DNA from: Alphaproteobacteria bacterium
GTDB lineage: Bacteria; Pseudomonadota; Alphaproteobacteria; Rhizobiales; Rhizobiaceae
Length of the DNA stretch: 64,000 bases
NCBI GenBank assembly: GCA_024280375.1
Contig: JAJRQF010000088.1
Coordinates: 1-64,000 of the forward strand
Reading direction: 5' to 3'
Both the position numbers and the translations under genes were made by a program. The notes beneath the pieces were generated by a model. That model was not told the origin of the DNA. It saw nothing but the letters and a program-made list of their open reading frames with translations, and made no database searches. Shown piece by piece: positions 37,833-47,182 of this stretch (positions are counted from its first letter, which is position 1; the number at the start of each line of letters is the position of its first letter).

Positions 37833-38759
37833 ATGTGGACATTTAGATTTGCTGAAAATGCAATGATCAAAGTCTTGAATTCTGCCAAAGTTGGCCTGGT
37901 TGTAATGACCGGGGCATTTGTATTGTCGACCGGTTCCCCCGCTGAGGCTTTTGACCCGCTTAAGGTGTTCAAATCAGATGAAAACCCATTGGCCATTATG
38001 AAATATGGCTTTGATGCATACAAGAATGGCCGCAAGGATGAAGCGCTCGGTGCGTTTCGCTATGCTGCGGGCAAAAATCAACTTGCTGCCAAGTGGAAAC
38101 TTGGGCGCATGTATGCCATTGGCGATGGGGTCAAGCGTGACGATGTTGCCGCTTTCAAACTGTACCGTGAAATCGCTGATCAATATGCTGATATTCGCCC
38201 CAGAAGGCGGGATCGGATTTTTGTCTCAAATGCAATTGTCGCGGTTGCTGATTATTACCGGTCTGGAATCGCCGGTACAAATATTAAACAAAATATTGGC
38301 CGTGCAGTGGAATACTACATCCGAGCTGGTGCGCTTTATGGCAATGGCCATGCGCAATACCAATTGGGCCGTATTTATCTGGAAGGCCTAATGGGTAAGT
38401 CTCAGCCGGTTCAGGCCGCGCGGTGGCTTCGGGCTGCCGGTAAGAAAAGACATCCCGCAGCGCAGGCCGTTCTTGGACGTATGTTGTTTGAAGGCAATGG
38501 TGTGCGCAGAAACCGGGTTCAAGGGTTGATGTTGATGACCATGGCGGTAGAATATTCTGCACGTGGCAGGACGAGTGGACAACTGGGCTGGATTGATGAA
38601 TGGCGTGAAGCGGCCTTTAAAAAAGCCAGTCGATCGGAACGGTCTAAAGCGCTGAAATTGGTCGAAAGAAGTTTTGCTTCAACACCTGGCGCAAATAATC
38701 GCAAAATATCAAGCATCCGCACCAAAAAAGTGCAGGAATCGCCTGTCCTCGACAGATAA
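37833..38759 (+). CDS. exoR: ExoR-like periplasmic Sel1-repeat regulator
   Basis: A 308-residue exported protein: signal peptide (KVGLVVMTGAFVLSTG, cut near SPAEA), the FDPLKVFK start of the mature ExoR family, then Sel1-like repeats (KWKLGRMYAIGDGVKRDD, QYQLGRIYLEGLMG, QAVLGRMLFEGNGVRRN). In Sinorhizobium and Agrobacterium ExoR binds the ExoS sensor in the periplasm and holds back the ExoS-ChvI response that drives exopolysaccharide and invasion genes. ATG 37833 follows AAGGA; ATG 37863 is the other choice. The sensor genes are not in the window. Confidence 0.85.
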   Translation: MWTFRFAENAMIKVLNSAKVGLVVMTGAFVLSTGSPAEAFDPLKVFKSDENPLAIMKYGFDAYKNGRKDEALGAFRYAAGKNQLAAKWKLGRMYAIGDGVKRDDVAAFKLYREIADQYADIRPRRRDRIFVSNAIVAVADYYRSGIAGTNIKQNIGRAVEYYIRAGALYGNGHAQYQLGRIYLEGLMGKSQPVQAARWLRAAGKKRHPAAQAVLGRMLFEGNGVRRNRVQGLMLMTMAVEYSARGRTSGQLGWIDEWREAAFKKASRSERSKALKLVERSFASTPGANNRKISSIRTKKVQESPVLDR

Positions 38760-38792
38760 ATTTTAATTCTGCTACGAAACTGAACTTATTGT

Positions 38793-38945
38793 TTATTTAC
38801 GTCGTTCTGGCTGTGCGCGATTATCATTGCCCGAGCGGCGTTCGCCGTCTTGCGTGCGCATATCTGAAGGGCGGTTGTCCTCACCGGAGCGGCGGTCGTC
38901 ACCTGAACGTCGATCATCTCCAGACCGTTTATCTGTATTGTTCAT
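38793..38945 (-). CDS. 50-residue RSGDD-repeat microprotein
   Basis: A small gene with an excellent AAAGGAG site seven bases before ATG 38945. The product begins MNNTDKRSGDDRRSGDDRRS and goes on with GEDNRPSD, GERRSGNDNR and a basic end. It is nearly all Arg, Asp, Ser, Gly and Asn, with at least four R-S-G-(D/E/N)-D units, so it should be unfolded and strongly polyampholytic. It is convergent with exoR. I do not know a function; similar R-S-G-x-D tracts are found in linkers of other proteins in this group of bacteria. Confidence 0.6.
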   Translation of the reverse strand: MNNTDKRSGDDRRSGDDRRSGEDNRPSDMRTQDGERRSGNDNRAQPERRK

Positions 38946-39210
38946 AAGAATACTCCTTTATTACCTATTTTTTCTTTTCCAATTTTTATCGCGATGCTAG
39001 CGGTGAGAAGTGTAATATTCGTTAACTCGACTTTTACTTGATATTATTGCCTGATGGACCGAATAATAGTTGCAGTTCATTGGAGGCAGACCCAAATTAT
39101 CTGCTTAATCAAAATTTGCGGAAGTTGACGAGCGAACATTATTGTGGCGCGTGATGGTGAGGCGACGGTCGCATCTTGACTATTGGATCTATTTGTTGCG
39201 CACTAACACT

Positions 39211-39477
39211 AGGGTCAGGACTCATTAATTTAATACGATTCTGTTTGAAAAGAAGTATTTGAATGAAAGAAATTAAAGCGCAAGGACAGGTTGGTGCCTT
39301 TTCGAGCATTTCTTGCTTTCAGGCATGTGCTTCTTTTCAAACCCTTTGGGCGCGGGTAATTTGATTGCTGAATACGTCGTAATATCTTGAAAATATTGAT
39401 ATTATCTGCGATATTCCTTCTGTTCAACAATCAAATTACCTAACGCAGAATGGATGAAATTAATGGGTCCTGACCCT
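39211..39477. mobile_element. 267-bp MITE-like element, copy B
   Basis: This is the same element and orientation as 28991-29257, with ends AGGGTCAGGACTCATTAATT and, in complement, AGGGTCAGGACCCATTAATT. The internal stem is kept: its right arm has one change (TTCAACAATC for TTCAGCAATC) that leaves a G-T pair on one strand. It lies 63 bp upstream of the fds operon, so its right half may belong to that leader. Confidence 0.8.
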
Positions 39478-39540
39478 AATATGTGCCGGAATTCACCCCA
39501 TTCAGCATAGAATATTTCCGGTGGATTCTACCCAATTGAA

Positions 39541-41223
39541 ATGTTCAAGATTGTTGCAGATATGGCCAAGCGCAGTGCAAAACCCAAAGGGCGCCAACTG
39601 AATGACCAGGCACTTGTTGAAGTGCAGGCGCTACTGGGCAAAAGAGCGCGCCGTCCGGACCTCCTGATCGAGCATTTGCACCTGTTGCAAGATCATTTTG
39701 GTTGTCTGCATGCCCGCCACATGTGCGCGCTGGCCGAGGAAATGCGGCTTTCGCAGGTGGAAATATATGAAGTTGCCTCGTTCTATGACCATTTTGACAT
39801 CGTCAAAGAAGGTGAGGCGCCACCACCACCTTTGACCATTCGTATTTGCGATTCGCTTTCCTGCATGATGGCGGGTGCAGAGGCGCTAATTGCCAAACTT
39901 GATGCGGGCGTCGACCCGGCAAAGGTTCGCGTGGTTCGCGCGCCATGCATGGGTGGGTGTGATGTGGCGCCTGCAGCGCGCATTGGCGACCAGGAGGTTG
40001 GCCATGCCAACGCGGAAATGCTGCTGGAAATGGCGGCAAGAGGTAAGACTGATGTTGTAATTCCCAATTATAAAGGCCTTGATGATTATCGCGCCGATGG
40101 CGGATATCGACTTGCTTCGCGCATATATAAAGATGAGATCAGTTTTGAGGCCCTGATAGACACGCTCTCAAGTGCCGGATTGCGCGGGCTGGGCGGGGCT
40201 GGTTTTCCTGCTGGCACCAAATGGAAATTTGTGCGTGGCTATGATGCCCCACGATTGATGACCATCAATGGCGATGAGGGCGAGCCCGGCACTTTCAAGG
40301 ACCGCTATTATCTCGAACGTGATCCGCATCGAACACTTGAGGGTGCTTTAATTGCCGCCCATGCGGTGGATGCGGAACGTATCTATTTCTATATGCGCGA
40401 CGAATATCCTGCAGTTTTAGAGATTTTGCGACGCGAGATTGCCGCGCTTGAACAGGCGGGCCTTTGCGAAAAAGGTTTTATTGAATTACGGCGCGGGGCA
40501 GGCGCCTATATTTGCGGCGAAGAGAGCGCCATGCTGGAAAGTATTGAGGGCAAGCGTGGGCTTCCGCGCCATCGACCGCCTTATATTGCTGAGGTCGGAT
40601 TGTTTGGCAGGCCAACGCTTAATCACAATGTTGAAACCCTGCACTGGCTGCGCGATATTATCGACAACGGGCCGGAATGGTTCGCTTCCAAGGGTAAGGA
40701 AGGCCATCCCGGACCACGCTCATGGTCCGTTTCCGGGCGGGTGAAAAATCCAGGTGTTAAACTTGCACCCGCCGGCATTACGGTTCGCGAACTCATTGAT
40801 GAGCATTGCGGCGGCATGGCGGATGGCCACAGGCTCAAAGCTTATTATCCGGGCGGAGCGTCGGGCGGGGTATTGCCAGCCTCAATGGATGATGTTCCTC
40901 TCGATTTTGGCGGGAAACTGGCAGAGCTTGGCTCATTTGTCGGGAGCCATGCAATTGTCATTCTTTCTGATCAGGATGGTATCAAAGATGCGGTTTTGAA
41001 TACGCTTAACTTTTTCAAGCACGAAAGTTGCGGCCAGTGTACGCCGTGCCGGGGCGGCACCGAAAAAATGCTGACGCTTTTGCAAGGCAAAGGCCCGCTG
41101 GACGAAGAGGCCATCCGCGATCTGGAACAGGTTATGCGCGATGCTTCAATCTGCGGGCTGGGGCAGGCGGCACCGAACCCAGTCAACCATCTGCTGACAT
41201 ATTTTCGCGAGGAGTTATCATGA
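39541..41223 (+). CDS. fdsB: NAD-dependent formate dehydrogenase, fused gamma-beta subunit
   Basis: A 560-residue fusion of a NuoE-like part (about 20-165) and a NuoF-like part (about 175-555), the diaphorase of a soluble molybdenum formate dehydrogenase. The NuoE 2Fe-2S cysteines are in CDSLSC and CMGGC. The NuoF part has GLRGLGGAGFPAGTKWKF (FMN/NADH), GDEGEPGTFKDR, and the 4Fe-4S cysteines in ESCGQCTPCRGG and SICGLGQ. In fds operons of other bacteria the two are usually separate genes (fdsG, fdsB). The stop overlaps the cupin gene by four bases. Confidence 0.92.
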   Translation: MFKIVADMAKRSAKPKGRQLNDQALVEVQALLGKRARRPDLLIEHLHLLQDHFGCLHARHMCALAEEMRLSQVEIYEVASFYDHFDIVKEGEAPPPPLTIRICDSLSCMMAGAEALIAKLDAGVDPAKVRVVRAPCMGGCDVAPAARIGDQEVGHANAEMLLEMAARGKTDVVIPNYKGLDDYRADGGYRLASRIYKDEISFEALIDTLSSAGLRGLGGAGFPAGTKWKFVRGYDAPRLMTINGDEGEPGTFKDRYYLERDPHRTLEGALIAAHAVDAERIYFYMRDEYPAVLEILRREIAALEQAGLCEKGFIELRRGAGAYICGEESAMLESIEGKRGLPRHRPPYIAEVGLFGRPTLNHNVETLHWLRDIIDNGPEWFASKGKEGHPGPRSWSVSGRVKNPGVKLAPAGITVRELIDEHCGGMADGHRLKAYYPGGASGGVLPASMDDVPLDFGGKLAELGSFVGSHAIVILSDQDGIKDAVLNTLNFFKHESCGQCTPCRGGTEKMLTLLQGKGPLDEEAIRDLEQVMRDASICGLGQAAPNPVNHLLTYFREELS

Positions 41224-41501
41224 CAGAAGCCACCCCAACCACTCAAATTGATAATGAACGCACCCGCGTTACCGAATGGCGGTTTCGCCCCGGTGCCGAG
41301 ACCGGGGTGCATATCCATGAATATGATTATGTGGTGGTGCCGATGCTGGATGGGTTTTTGAAAATTGTTGCACCCGACGGCACGGAAACTCTGGCGGAAA
41401 TGAAGGCTGGGCAAAGCTATTTTCGCGAAAAAGGCGTGCATCATAATGTCATAAACGCCAATGATTTTGAATATGCTTTTGTTGAGGTGGAATTCAAGTG
41501 A
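41220..41501 (+). CDS. small cupin-domain protein inside the fds operon
   Basis: A 93-residue single cupin: FRPGAETGVHIHEYDYVVVPMLDG gives the first motif with two His and a Glu-like position, and SYFREKGVHHNVINAND the second. The residues fit a metal site. It overlaps the gene before it (ATGA) and the gene after it (GTGA), so it is translationally tied to both formate dehydrogenase subunits. A cupin between these subunits is not part of the standard fdsGBACD order as I know it. It might serve in cofactor insertion or formate or metal sensing; that is a guess. Confidence 0.85.
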   Translation: MTEATPTTQIDNERTRVTEWRFRPGAETGVHIHEYDYVVVPMLDGFLKIVAPDGTETLAEMKAGQSYFREKGVHHNVINANDFEYAFVEVEFK

Positions 41502-44287
41502 GCGACAAAGTTACCTTTACCCTTGATGGGGCCGAAGTTTCGGCCACGCTAGATGAAACCATCTGGCAGGTGGCGAAGCGCGAGGGCAACCGCATTCCGC
41601 ATCTTTGCCATTTGGATCAGCCGGGCTACCGTTCTGACGGTAATTGCCGGGCCTGCATGGTGGAGGTTGAAGGCGAGCGGGTTTTGGCCGCATCCTGCCA
41701 GCGTAAAGTTGCCGAAGGCATGGTGGTTCGAACTGACAGCGAGCGGGCCGATAAATCGCGCCGCATGGTGTTTGAACTTTTGGCAAGCGACATGCCCACG
41801 CAGCAAGATGGGCCAGATAATCAGTCATCATTCTGGCAATGGGCCGAGCAATTTGGCATTTCCGGCAGTGAGCGATTGGGTGCTAAAGCGCGCGATACTG
41901 CGGCCAACCACGACATCTCCAACCCTGCCATTGCGGTAAATCTGGATGCTTGCATTGCCTGCGGGTTGTGCGTGCGCGCCTGCCGTGAAGTGCAGGTCAA
42001 TGATGTGCTCGGCATGGGCGGGCGCGGGGGCGAAAGTCGCCCGGTATTCGATCTATCTGACCCGATGGGCCAATCCACCTGCGTCACTTGCGGAGAGTGT
42101 GTGCAAGCCTGCCCGACCGGGGCTTTGTTTGAAAAAACCTTGATGGATGCGGACGCCAAAACCCGTGCGGTGCAGGAATTTGACCGGGAAGTGGCCTCCG
42201 TCTGCCCGTTTTGCGGGGTTGGTTGTCAGACCACGGTTCGGGTGAAAGACAACAGAATCGTGCAGGTTGATGGCCGCGATGGTCCGGCGAACGAAAGCCG
42301 TCTCTGCGTAAAAGGCCGCTTTGGTTATGATTATGCAATGTCATCTGAGCGATTGACCAAGCCGCTTATCCGCCGCGATGATGCGCCAAAAGATGCGGGC
42401 GTTGATATGCGCGGGCGCGATATGATGGACATATTTCGCGAGGCCACATGGGATGAAGCGCTTGCGCTTGCCGCCGGTGGCCTGAAAAATATTCGCGATG
42501 AACGTGGCGGAGGGGCCTTGGCGGGCTTTGGTTCGGCCAAGGGCTCGAATGAAGAAGCTTATCTGTTTCAAAAACTGGTGCGGCAGGGATTTGGCACCAA
42601 TAATGTCGACCATTGCACAAGGCTTTGCCATGCATCCTCGGTGGTGGCGTTGCTTGAAGGCGTTGGTTCGGGGGCGGTATCTGCGCCGTTTAATGATGCG
42701 GAAAAGGCCGATTGTATTGTGGTTATCGGCTGTCGCCCAACCACCAATCACCCGGTCGCTGCGACTTACTTTAAACAGGCGGCGAAGCGCGGCAAGAAGA
42801 TCATCGTCATGGACCCGCGCAAGCAGGATTTGATGCGCTTTGCCAGCCATTCACTGCAATTTACCCCGGGTTCTGACGTGGCGATGTTGAACGCGCTTTT
42901 GCATGTGATCATCGAAGAAGAGCTTTATGATGCGCAATATATTCAGGCCAATGTCTCAGGTTTTCAAGCTTTGCGCGACAAGGTGAAGGATTTTTCCCCC
43001 GAGGCGATGAGCGAGATTTGCGGTGTTGAAGCCGCACTTTTGCGCGATGTGGCGCGCACCTATGCGACTTCCGAGCGATCAATAATTTTTTGGGGCATGG
43101 GAATTTCCCAACATACCCACGGCACCGACAATGCCCGATGTTTGATCGCGCTGGCGCTGATTACCGGGCAGGTGGGGCGTGAAGGCACTGGCCTGCACCC
43201 GTTGCGCGGGCAAAACAATGTGCAAGGCGCATCCGACGCGGGGCTTATTCCGATGTTTTTCCCTGATTATCGCTCGGTTGAGGCGGAAAATATTCGTGGC
43301 GAAATGGAAAATTTCTGGGGTGAAACGCTTGATCCCAAACGCGGATTGACAGTGGTGGAAATCATTGATGCGATCCACGCGGATGAGATTTCGGGCATGT
43401 ATATTATGGGCGAAAATCCGGCAATGTCCGATCCTGATCAGCTGCACGCACGTGCGGCCCTGGCCAAGCTCGATCATCTGGTGGTGCAGGATATTTTCTT
43501 TACCGAGACCTGCTGGCATGCGGATGTTATTTTGCCTGCATCAGCGCAAGCGGAAAAACTTGGCACCTACACGAATACCAACCGGCAGGTGCAAATTGGC
43601 CGCCCGGCGCTTGATCTGCCCGGCGACGCACGACAGGACTGGCAGCTGATTGTTGATCTCGCTAATCGGATTGGTTGCGATTGGCACTATGACGGGGTCG
43701 GCGATGTTTATCGCGAAATGGCTTCTGTTATGGGTTCGCTCGATCATCTGACATGGGAGCGGCTGAACAAGGAAGATTGCATTACTTATCCGGTGGATGA
43801 ACCGGGCGGATTTGGCAATGAGGTGATCTTTACCGATGGTTTTCCGACCGCAGATCGTCGGGGCAAATTGGTGCCTACCGATCTTCGCCCGCCAGACGAG
43901 GTGCCGGATGCGGATTATCCAATGGTGCTAACAACCGGGCGTTTGCTGGAACATTGGCATACTGGCTCGATGACCCGGCGTGCATCTGTATTGAACGAAA
44001 TTGAGCCCGAGGGCATTGCGGCGATGAACCCGCGTGAAATTGCTCGTCTCGGGTTTGAGGCTGGGCAAATGATTGAGGTTGAAACCCGGCGCGGGACTAT
44101 TTCCGCACTGTTGCGGGCTGACCGCGAGGTTGCAGACAATATGATCTTTATTCCGTTCTGTTTTAACGAATCACCGGCCAACCGGTTGACCAATCCGAAA
44201 CTTGATCCGTTCGGCAAAATCCCTGAATTTAAGTACTGCGCGGCTAAAGTGAGCGCACGTGGCGAAGCCGCGCAAGCGAACGACTAA
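41498..44287 (+). CDS. fdsA: NAD-dependent formate dehydrogenase, catalytic alpha subunit
   Basis: A 929-residue molybdopterin enzyme oxidising formate to CO2. In order: an N-terminal 2Fe-2S domain (GNCRACMVEVEGERVLAASC), two 4Fe-4S sites (CIACGLCVRACREV, CVTCGECVQACPTG), the 4Fe-4S of the catalytic part (CPFCGVGCQTTV) and the active-site Cys-His in DHCTRLCHASS, so cysteine and not selenocysteine. The start is GTG 41498. The last residues, VSARGEAAQAND, are encoded by a dispersed intergenic repeat. No fdhD/fdsC or fdsD gene follows. Confidence 0.94.
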   Translation: MSDKVTFTLDGAEVSATLDETIWQVAKREGNRIPHLCHLDQPGYRSDGNCRACMVEVEGERVLAASCQRKVAEGMVVRTDSERADKSRRMVFELLASDMPTQQDGPDNQSSFWQWAEQFGISGSERLGAKARDTAANHDISNPAIAVNLDACIACGLCVRACREVQVNDVLGMGGRGGESRPVFDLSDPMGQSTCVTCGECVQACPTGALFEKTLMDADAKTRAVQEFDREVASVCPFCGVGCQTTVRVKDNRIVQVDGRDGPANESRLCVKGRFGYDYAMSSERLTKPLIRRDDAPKDAGVDMRGRDMMDIFREATWDEALALAAGGLKNIRDERGGGALAGFGSAKGSNEEAYLFQKLVRQGFGTNNVDHCTRLCHASSVVALLEGVGSGAVSAPFNDAEKADCIVVIGCRPTTNHPVAATYFKQAAKRGKKIIVMDPRKQDLMRFASHSLQFTPGSDVAMLNALLHVIIEEELYDAQYIQANVSGFQALRDKVKDFSPEAMSEICGVEAALLRDVARTYATSERSIIFWGMGISQHTHGTDNARCLIALALITGQVGREGTGLHPLRGQNNVQGASDAGLIPMFFPDYRSVEAENIRGEMENFWGETLDPKRGLTVVEIIDAIHADEISGMYIMGENPAMSDPDQLHARAALAKLDHLVVQDIFFTETCWHADVILPASAQAEKLGTYTNTNRQVQIGRPALDLPGDARQDWQLIVDLANRIGCDWHYDGVGDVYREMASVMGSLDHLTWERLNKEDCITYPVDEPGGFGNEVIFTDGFPTADRRGKLVPTDLRPPDEVPDADYPMVLTTGRLLEHWHTGSMTRRASVLNEIEPEGIAAMNPREIARLGFEAGQMIEVETRRGTISALLRADREVADNMIFIPFCFNESPANRLTNPKLDPFGKIPEFKYCAAKVSARGEAAQAND

Positions 44288-44533
44288 AGAAAATGAGTTC
44301 AGCTTAAATCGCACGTTGACCCCGGGCTTGATCCGGGGGAAGCGCAAGATTTAAGCCATTAAAGAAAGTGATGCGCACTTTAATTCGCTCACGGCAATTG
44401 TGCTTCGCACTGCCTGCGCGGGCGCGCGTTGCGCTTCACCTATCGGTTCAGTTATTTTTTCGCTCAACCATCCAGTTTCGTGCACTTTGGGCAAAGCCCC
44501 TCGCAAGCAAACGACCAAAGAAAGTGAGCGCAT
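44246..44533. repeat. mosaic repeat cluster from the fdsA 3' end onwards
   Basis: At 44246-44296 the unit AAAGTGAGCGCACGTGGCG, then GCGCAAGCGAACGAC, covers the fdsA stop. 44311-44350 is the CCCCGG hairpin block shared with 6301-6339. 44382-44450 matches 6371-6435 in complement. 44499-44533 is a further partial unit (TCGCAAGCAAACGACCAAAG). The whole gap to the diguanylate cyclase, nearly 390 bp, shows no supported gene. Confidence 0.8.
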
Positions 44534-44677
44534 GTCGGGCCCTGCGGACCCTTCCCCGGAACCCCCGCCAAACTTTGGCCATGGTTAATAATGGTTTTCC
44601 AGAATCAATAAATCTGTACTGCAAACTTACACCTCAAATTTGGGTATCTATATTAGATTGCAATTTTGGGGAGAGCC

Positions 44678-45451
44678 ATGAAAAAAAATTCTGCTTATAT
44701 TACTGGCAAGAAAATGGTATTAAGTGCGACCAAGATTACTGTACTGAGTATAGTTGCGTCTTTGGTTGTGACGACTATTATTTTTGCAGTAACAACCACG
44801 GCTCCAGAGGAATTCTGGGTGCGTTTGCCGTATGTATTGAAAATGGCAACATTGGTGACCATAAGCATTACACCGCCGATCTCTCTTGCTTTTTTGCGGC
44901 AGCGGAGTCAATTGGCAATCGCCTATGATAAATTGTTGCATGCAATACGTTTTGACCCGTTGACCGAACTCTTGTCGCGCCGCACTTTTTTGGGCGATGT
45001 GGAGCAAATCCTGATTGGTCAAAAAGGGTCGACCCAATCCAATGCGATGGCATATTTGGATCTCGATCATTTCAAACGGATTAATGACCGGTTCGGTCAT
45101 GCAACAGGTGATGAGGTTCTGCGGGTGTTGGGGAAGGCTGTTGAGGAGCAACTTTGCCCTAACTGTATTGCTGGTCGTCTTGGCGGTGAAGAATTTGGTA
45201 TATTCATGCCCAATTGCACGTTGGAAATTGCGCTTGCAAAGGCACAGAATCTGGTTGATGACTTCAGGCAACAAGCTCGTATTGTTGATGGCAATAATGT
45301 TGGATGTACGGTGAGCATTGGGGTTGCGGTTTCGGCCCAAAAAGATGATTTGGACCAGCTTTTAAGTGAGGCGGATCGGCAGCTCTATATTGCCAAACAA
45401 AATGGCCGTGATTGTATCGCCGGGGAAGCCAGGCTGGAGATGGCTGCGTAG
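44678..45451 (+). CDS. membrane diguanylate cyclase (GGDEF)
   Basis: A 257-residue protein with two membrane helices (about 12-35 and 45-67) and a GGDEF domain. The signature is AGRLGGEEFGIFMP, an active form, and the DLDHFKRINDRFGHATGDEVL helix is intact. No inhibitory R-x-x-D is seen five residues before it. It should make c-di-GMP. ATG 44678 follows GGGGAGAGCC. No sensor domain is present beyond the membrane part. Confidence 0.9.
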   Translation: MKKNSAYITGKKMVLSATKITVLSIVASLVVTTIIFAVTTTAPEEFWVRLPYVLKMATLVTISITPPISLAFLRQRSQLAIAYDKLLHAIRFDPLTELLSRRTFLGDVEQILIGQKGSTQSNAMAYLDLDHFKRINDRFGHATGDEVLRVLGKAVEEQLCPNCIAGRLGGEEFGIFMPNCTLEIALAKAQNLVDDFRQQARIVDGNNVGCTVSIGVAVSAQKDDLDQLLSEADRQLYIAKQNGRDCIAGEARLEMAA

Positions 45452-45701
45452 CCACGAAGCCTAATACCCTACCGCCCGGTGAGAGGTTTTATCCGTCTGC
45501 AATTATCTTTGACACAAGGCGGATCTTGATTAAACTGGCTCTTTGATCCGTATTTGGAAAATGAGGCGGGGAGCTTTGTCTACTTTATCACGCCATTATG
45601 AATTGTTGCTGCTTTGCGCGCGGATTGGATATTCGCCGCATTGCTGATTGTGAATTTGTTTAAAACCATACAATTCCAATTGCAGTAATCGAGCTAATTC
45701 C

Positions 45702-47078
45702 ATGACATATAAAAACTATTCAACCGCGCAGATGCAGGCGCTGGACAATGCGCACTATCTTCACCCCGATACCGACCATAAGGAAATTCGCGAGAAAAAT
45801 GCGCGAATTATCACCCGAGCAGATGGGCCCTATATATATGACAGCGATGGCCATGAAATGCTTGATGGGATGGCAGGTCTGTGGTGCGTGAATTTGGGTT
45901 ATGGGCGCGAGGAACTGGCAAAAGCTGCCTATGATCAAATGCTGGAATTGCCCTATTATAATTCGTTCTTCATGTGCACCACGCCATCGCCGATATTGTT
46001 GGCGGCCAAAATTGCCGAGCTGGCACCCGACCATATGAACGAGGTGTTCTATGGTTCATCCGGGTCTGACGCCAATGATACGGCCATTCGCATGGTGCGC
46101 CAATATTGGGCTTTGGAGGGAAAGCCTGAAAAGAGCATCATTATTTCGCGCCATGATGCCTATCACGGTTCTACCATTGCAGCCGTGTCGATGGGTGGAA
46201 TGAGCGGCATGCAGGCGCAGGGCGGGGCGTTACTGGAAGGTTTTCGCCATGTGATGTGTCCTTATGCTTTTGAAAATGCCTGGCTGGATGAAAGCGATGA
46301 GGCTTTTGGCCTTCGGGCGGCCGCCGCCATCGAAGAAGAAATATTGAAAGTCGGGCCTGAAAATGTTGCGGCCTTTGTTGGCGAGCCGATACAGGGTGCT
46401 GGCGGGGTGAAAATTCCACCGGCCAATTATTGGGGTGAAGTGCAGCGTATTTGCCAAAAATACGATATTTTACTGATGCTGGATGAGGTGATTACCGGAT
46501 TTGGCCGTACCGGCTGTTGGTTTGCAGCAGAATCGATGAACATCAAACCGGATACGATGACAGTCGCCAAGGCGATAACCTCCGGCTATCAGCCGCTTTC
46601 TGCGGTAATTGTCGGCGATCGCGTTGCCTCAACCCTGGTCGACAAGGGCGGCGAATTTTACCATGGCTATACCTATTCCGGCCATCCGGTTGCCTGCGCG
46701 GTGGCGCTGAAAAATCTCGAGCTTATCGAGCAGGAAGGGTTGGTTGAACGGGTGCGCGGTGATACCGGTCCTTATTTTGCCGAACAGCTTCATGCCGCAT
46801 TGGATGATCATCCAATTGTCGGCGAGGTTCGAACTTTCGGGCTTATGGGCGCGATTGAGATCGTTAAAGATCGCGATACGCGCGAGCGCTTTGCGGATGA
46901 TCAAAATGCGGCGCTGACCATTCGTGAAATTTCCACACGTAACGGTTTGATCATGCGGGCGGTTGGCAGCTCAATGATCTTGTCGCCACCGCTGATCTGG
47001 ACGAGAGAGACTATCGATCTTGCGGTGGAACGGATTGTTTCATCGTTTGATGAGGCGACAAAAACTCTGCTCGCCTGA
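45702..47078 (+). CDS. class III omega-aminotransferase
   Basis: A 458-residue PLP enzyme. The cofactor lysine is in MTVAKAITSGYQPLSA, the Asp that holds the pyridine ring in LMLDEVITGFGRTG, and the phosphate-binding part in YGSSGSDANDTAIR. It resembles pyruvate-dependent transaminases for beta-alanine, putrescine or other amines. Next to it are an acyl-CoA dehydrogenase and mmsB, so a role in valine, beta-alanine or beta-aminoisobutyrate catabolism is plausible. A 250-bp spacer without recognised gene precedes it. Confidence 0.88.
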   Translation: MTYKNYSTAQMQALDNAHYLHPDTDHKEIREKNARIITRADGPYIYDSDGHEMLDGMAGLWCVNLGYGREELAKAAYDQMLELPYYNSFFMCTTPSPILLAAKIAELAPDHMNEVFYGSSGSDANDTAIRMVRQYWALEGKPEKSIIISRHDAYHGSTIAAVSMGGMSGMQAQGGALLEGFRHVMCPYAFENAWLDESDEAFGLRAAAAIEEEILKVGPENVAAFVGEPIQGAGGVKIPPANYWGEVQRICQKYDILLMLDEVITGFGRTGCWFAAESMNIKPDTMTVAKAITSGYQPLSAVIVGDRVASTLVDKGGEFYHGYTYSGHPVACAVALKNLELIEQEGLVERVRGDTGPYFAEQLHAALDDHPIVGEVRTFGLMGAIEIVKDRDTRERFADDQNAALTIREISTRNGLIMRAVGSSMILSPPLIWTRETIDLAVERIVSSFDEATKTLLA

Positions 47079-47182
47079 TTGAATTTTATTGGGCGTAGGC
47101 AGATTTCATCTGTCATTGGCATGAATTTGCGGTATGTTTTGCCGGAAAAATCAAATCGGGTAATTTTCGAAGGGAAAGTAGC

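Noticed and set aside
44368-44928. Plus-strand frame of 186 codons before the diguanylate cyclase
   Set aside because: Its first half is repeat sequence and its second half is an alternative frame of the cyclase gene.
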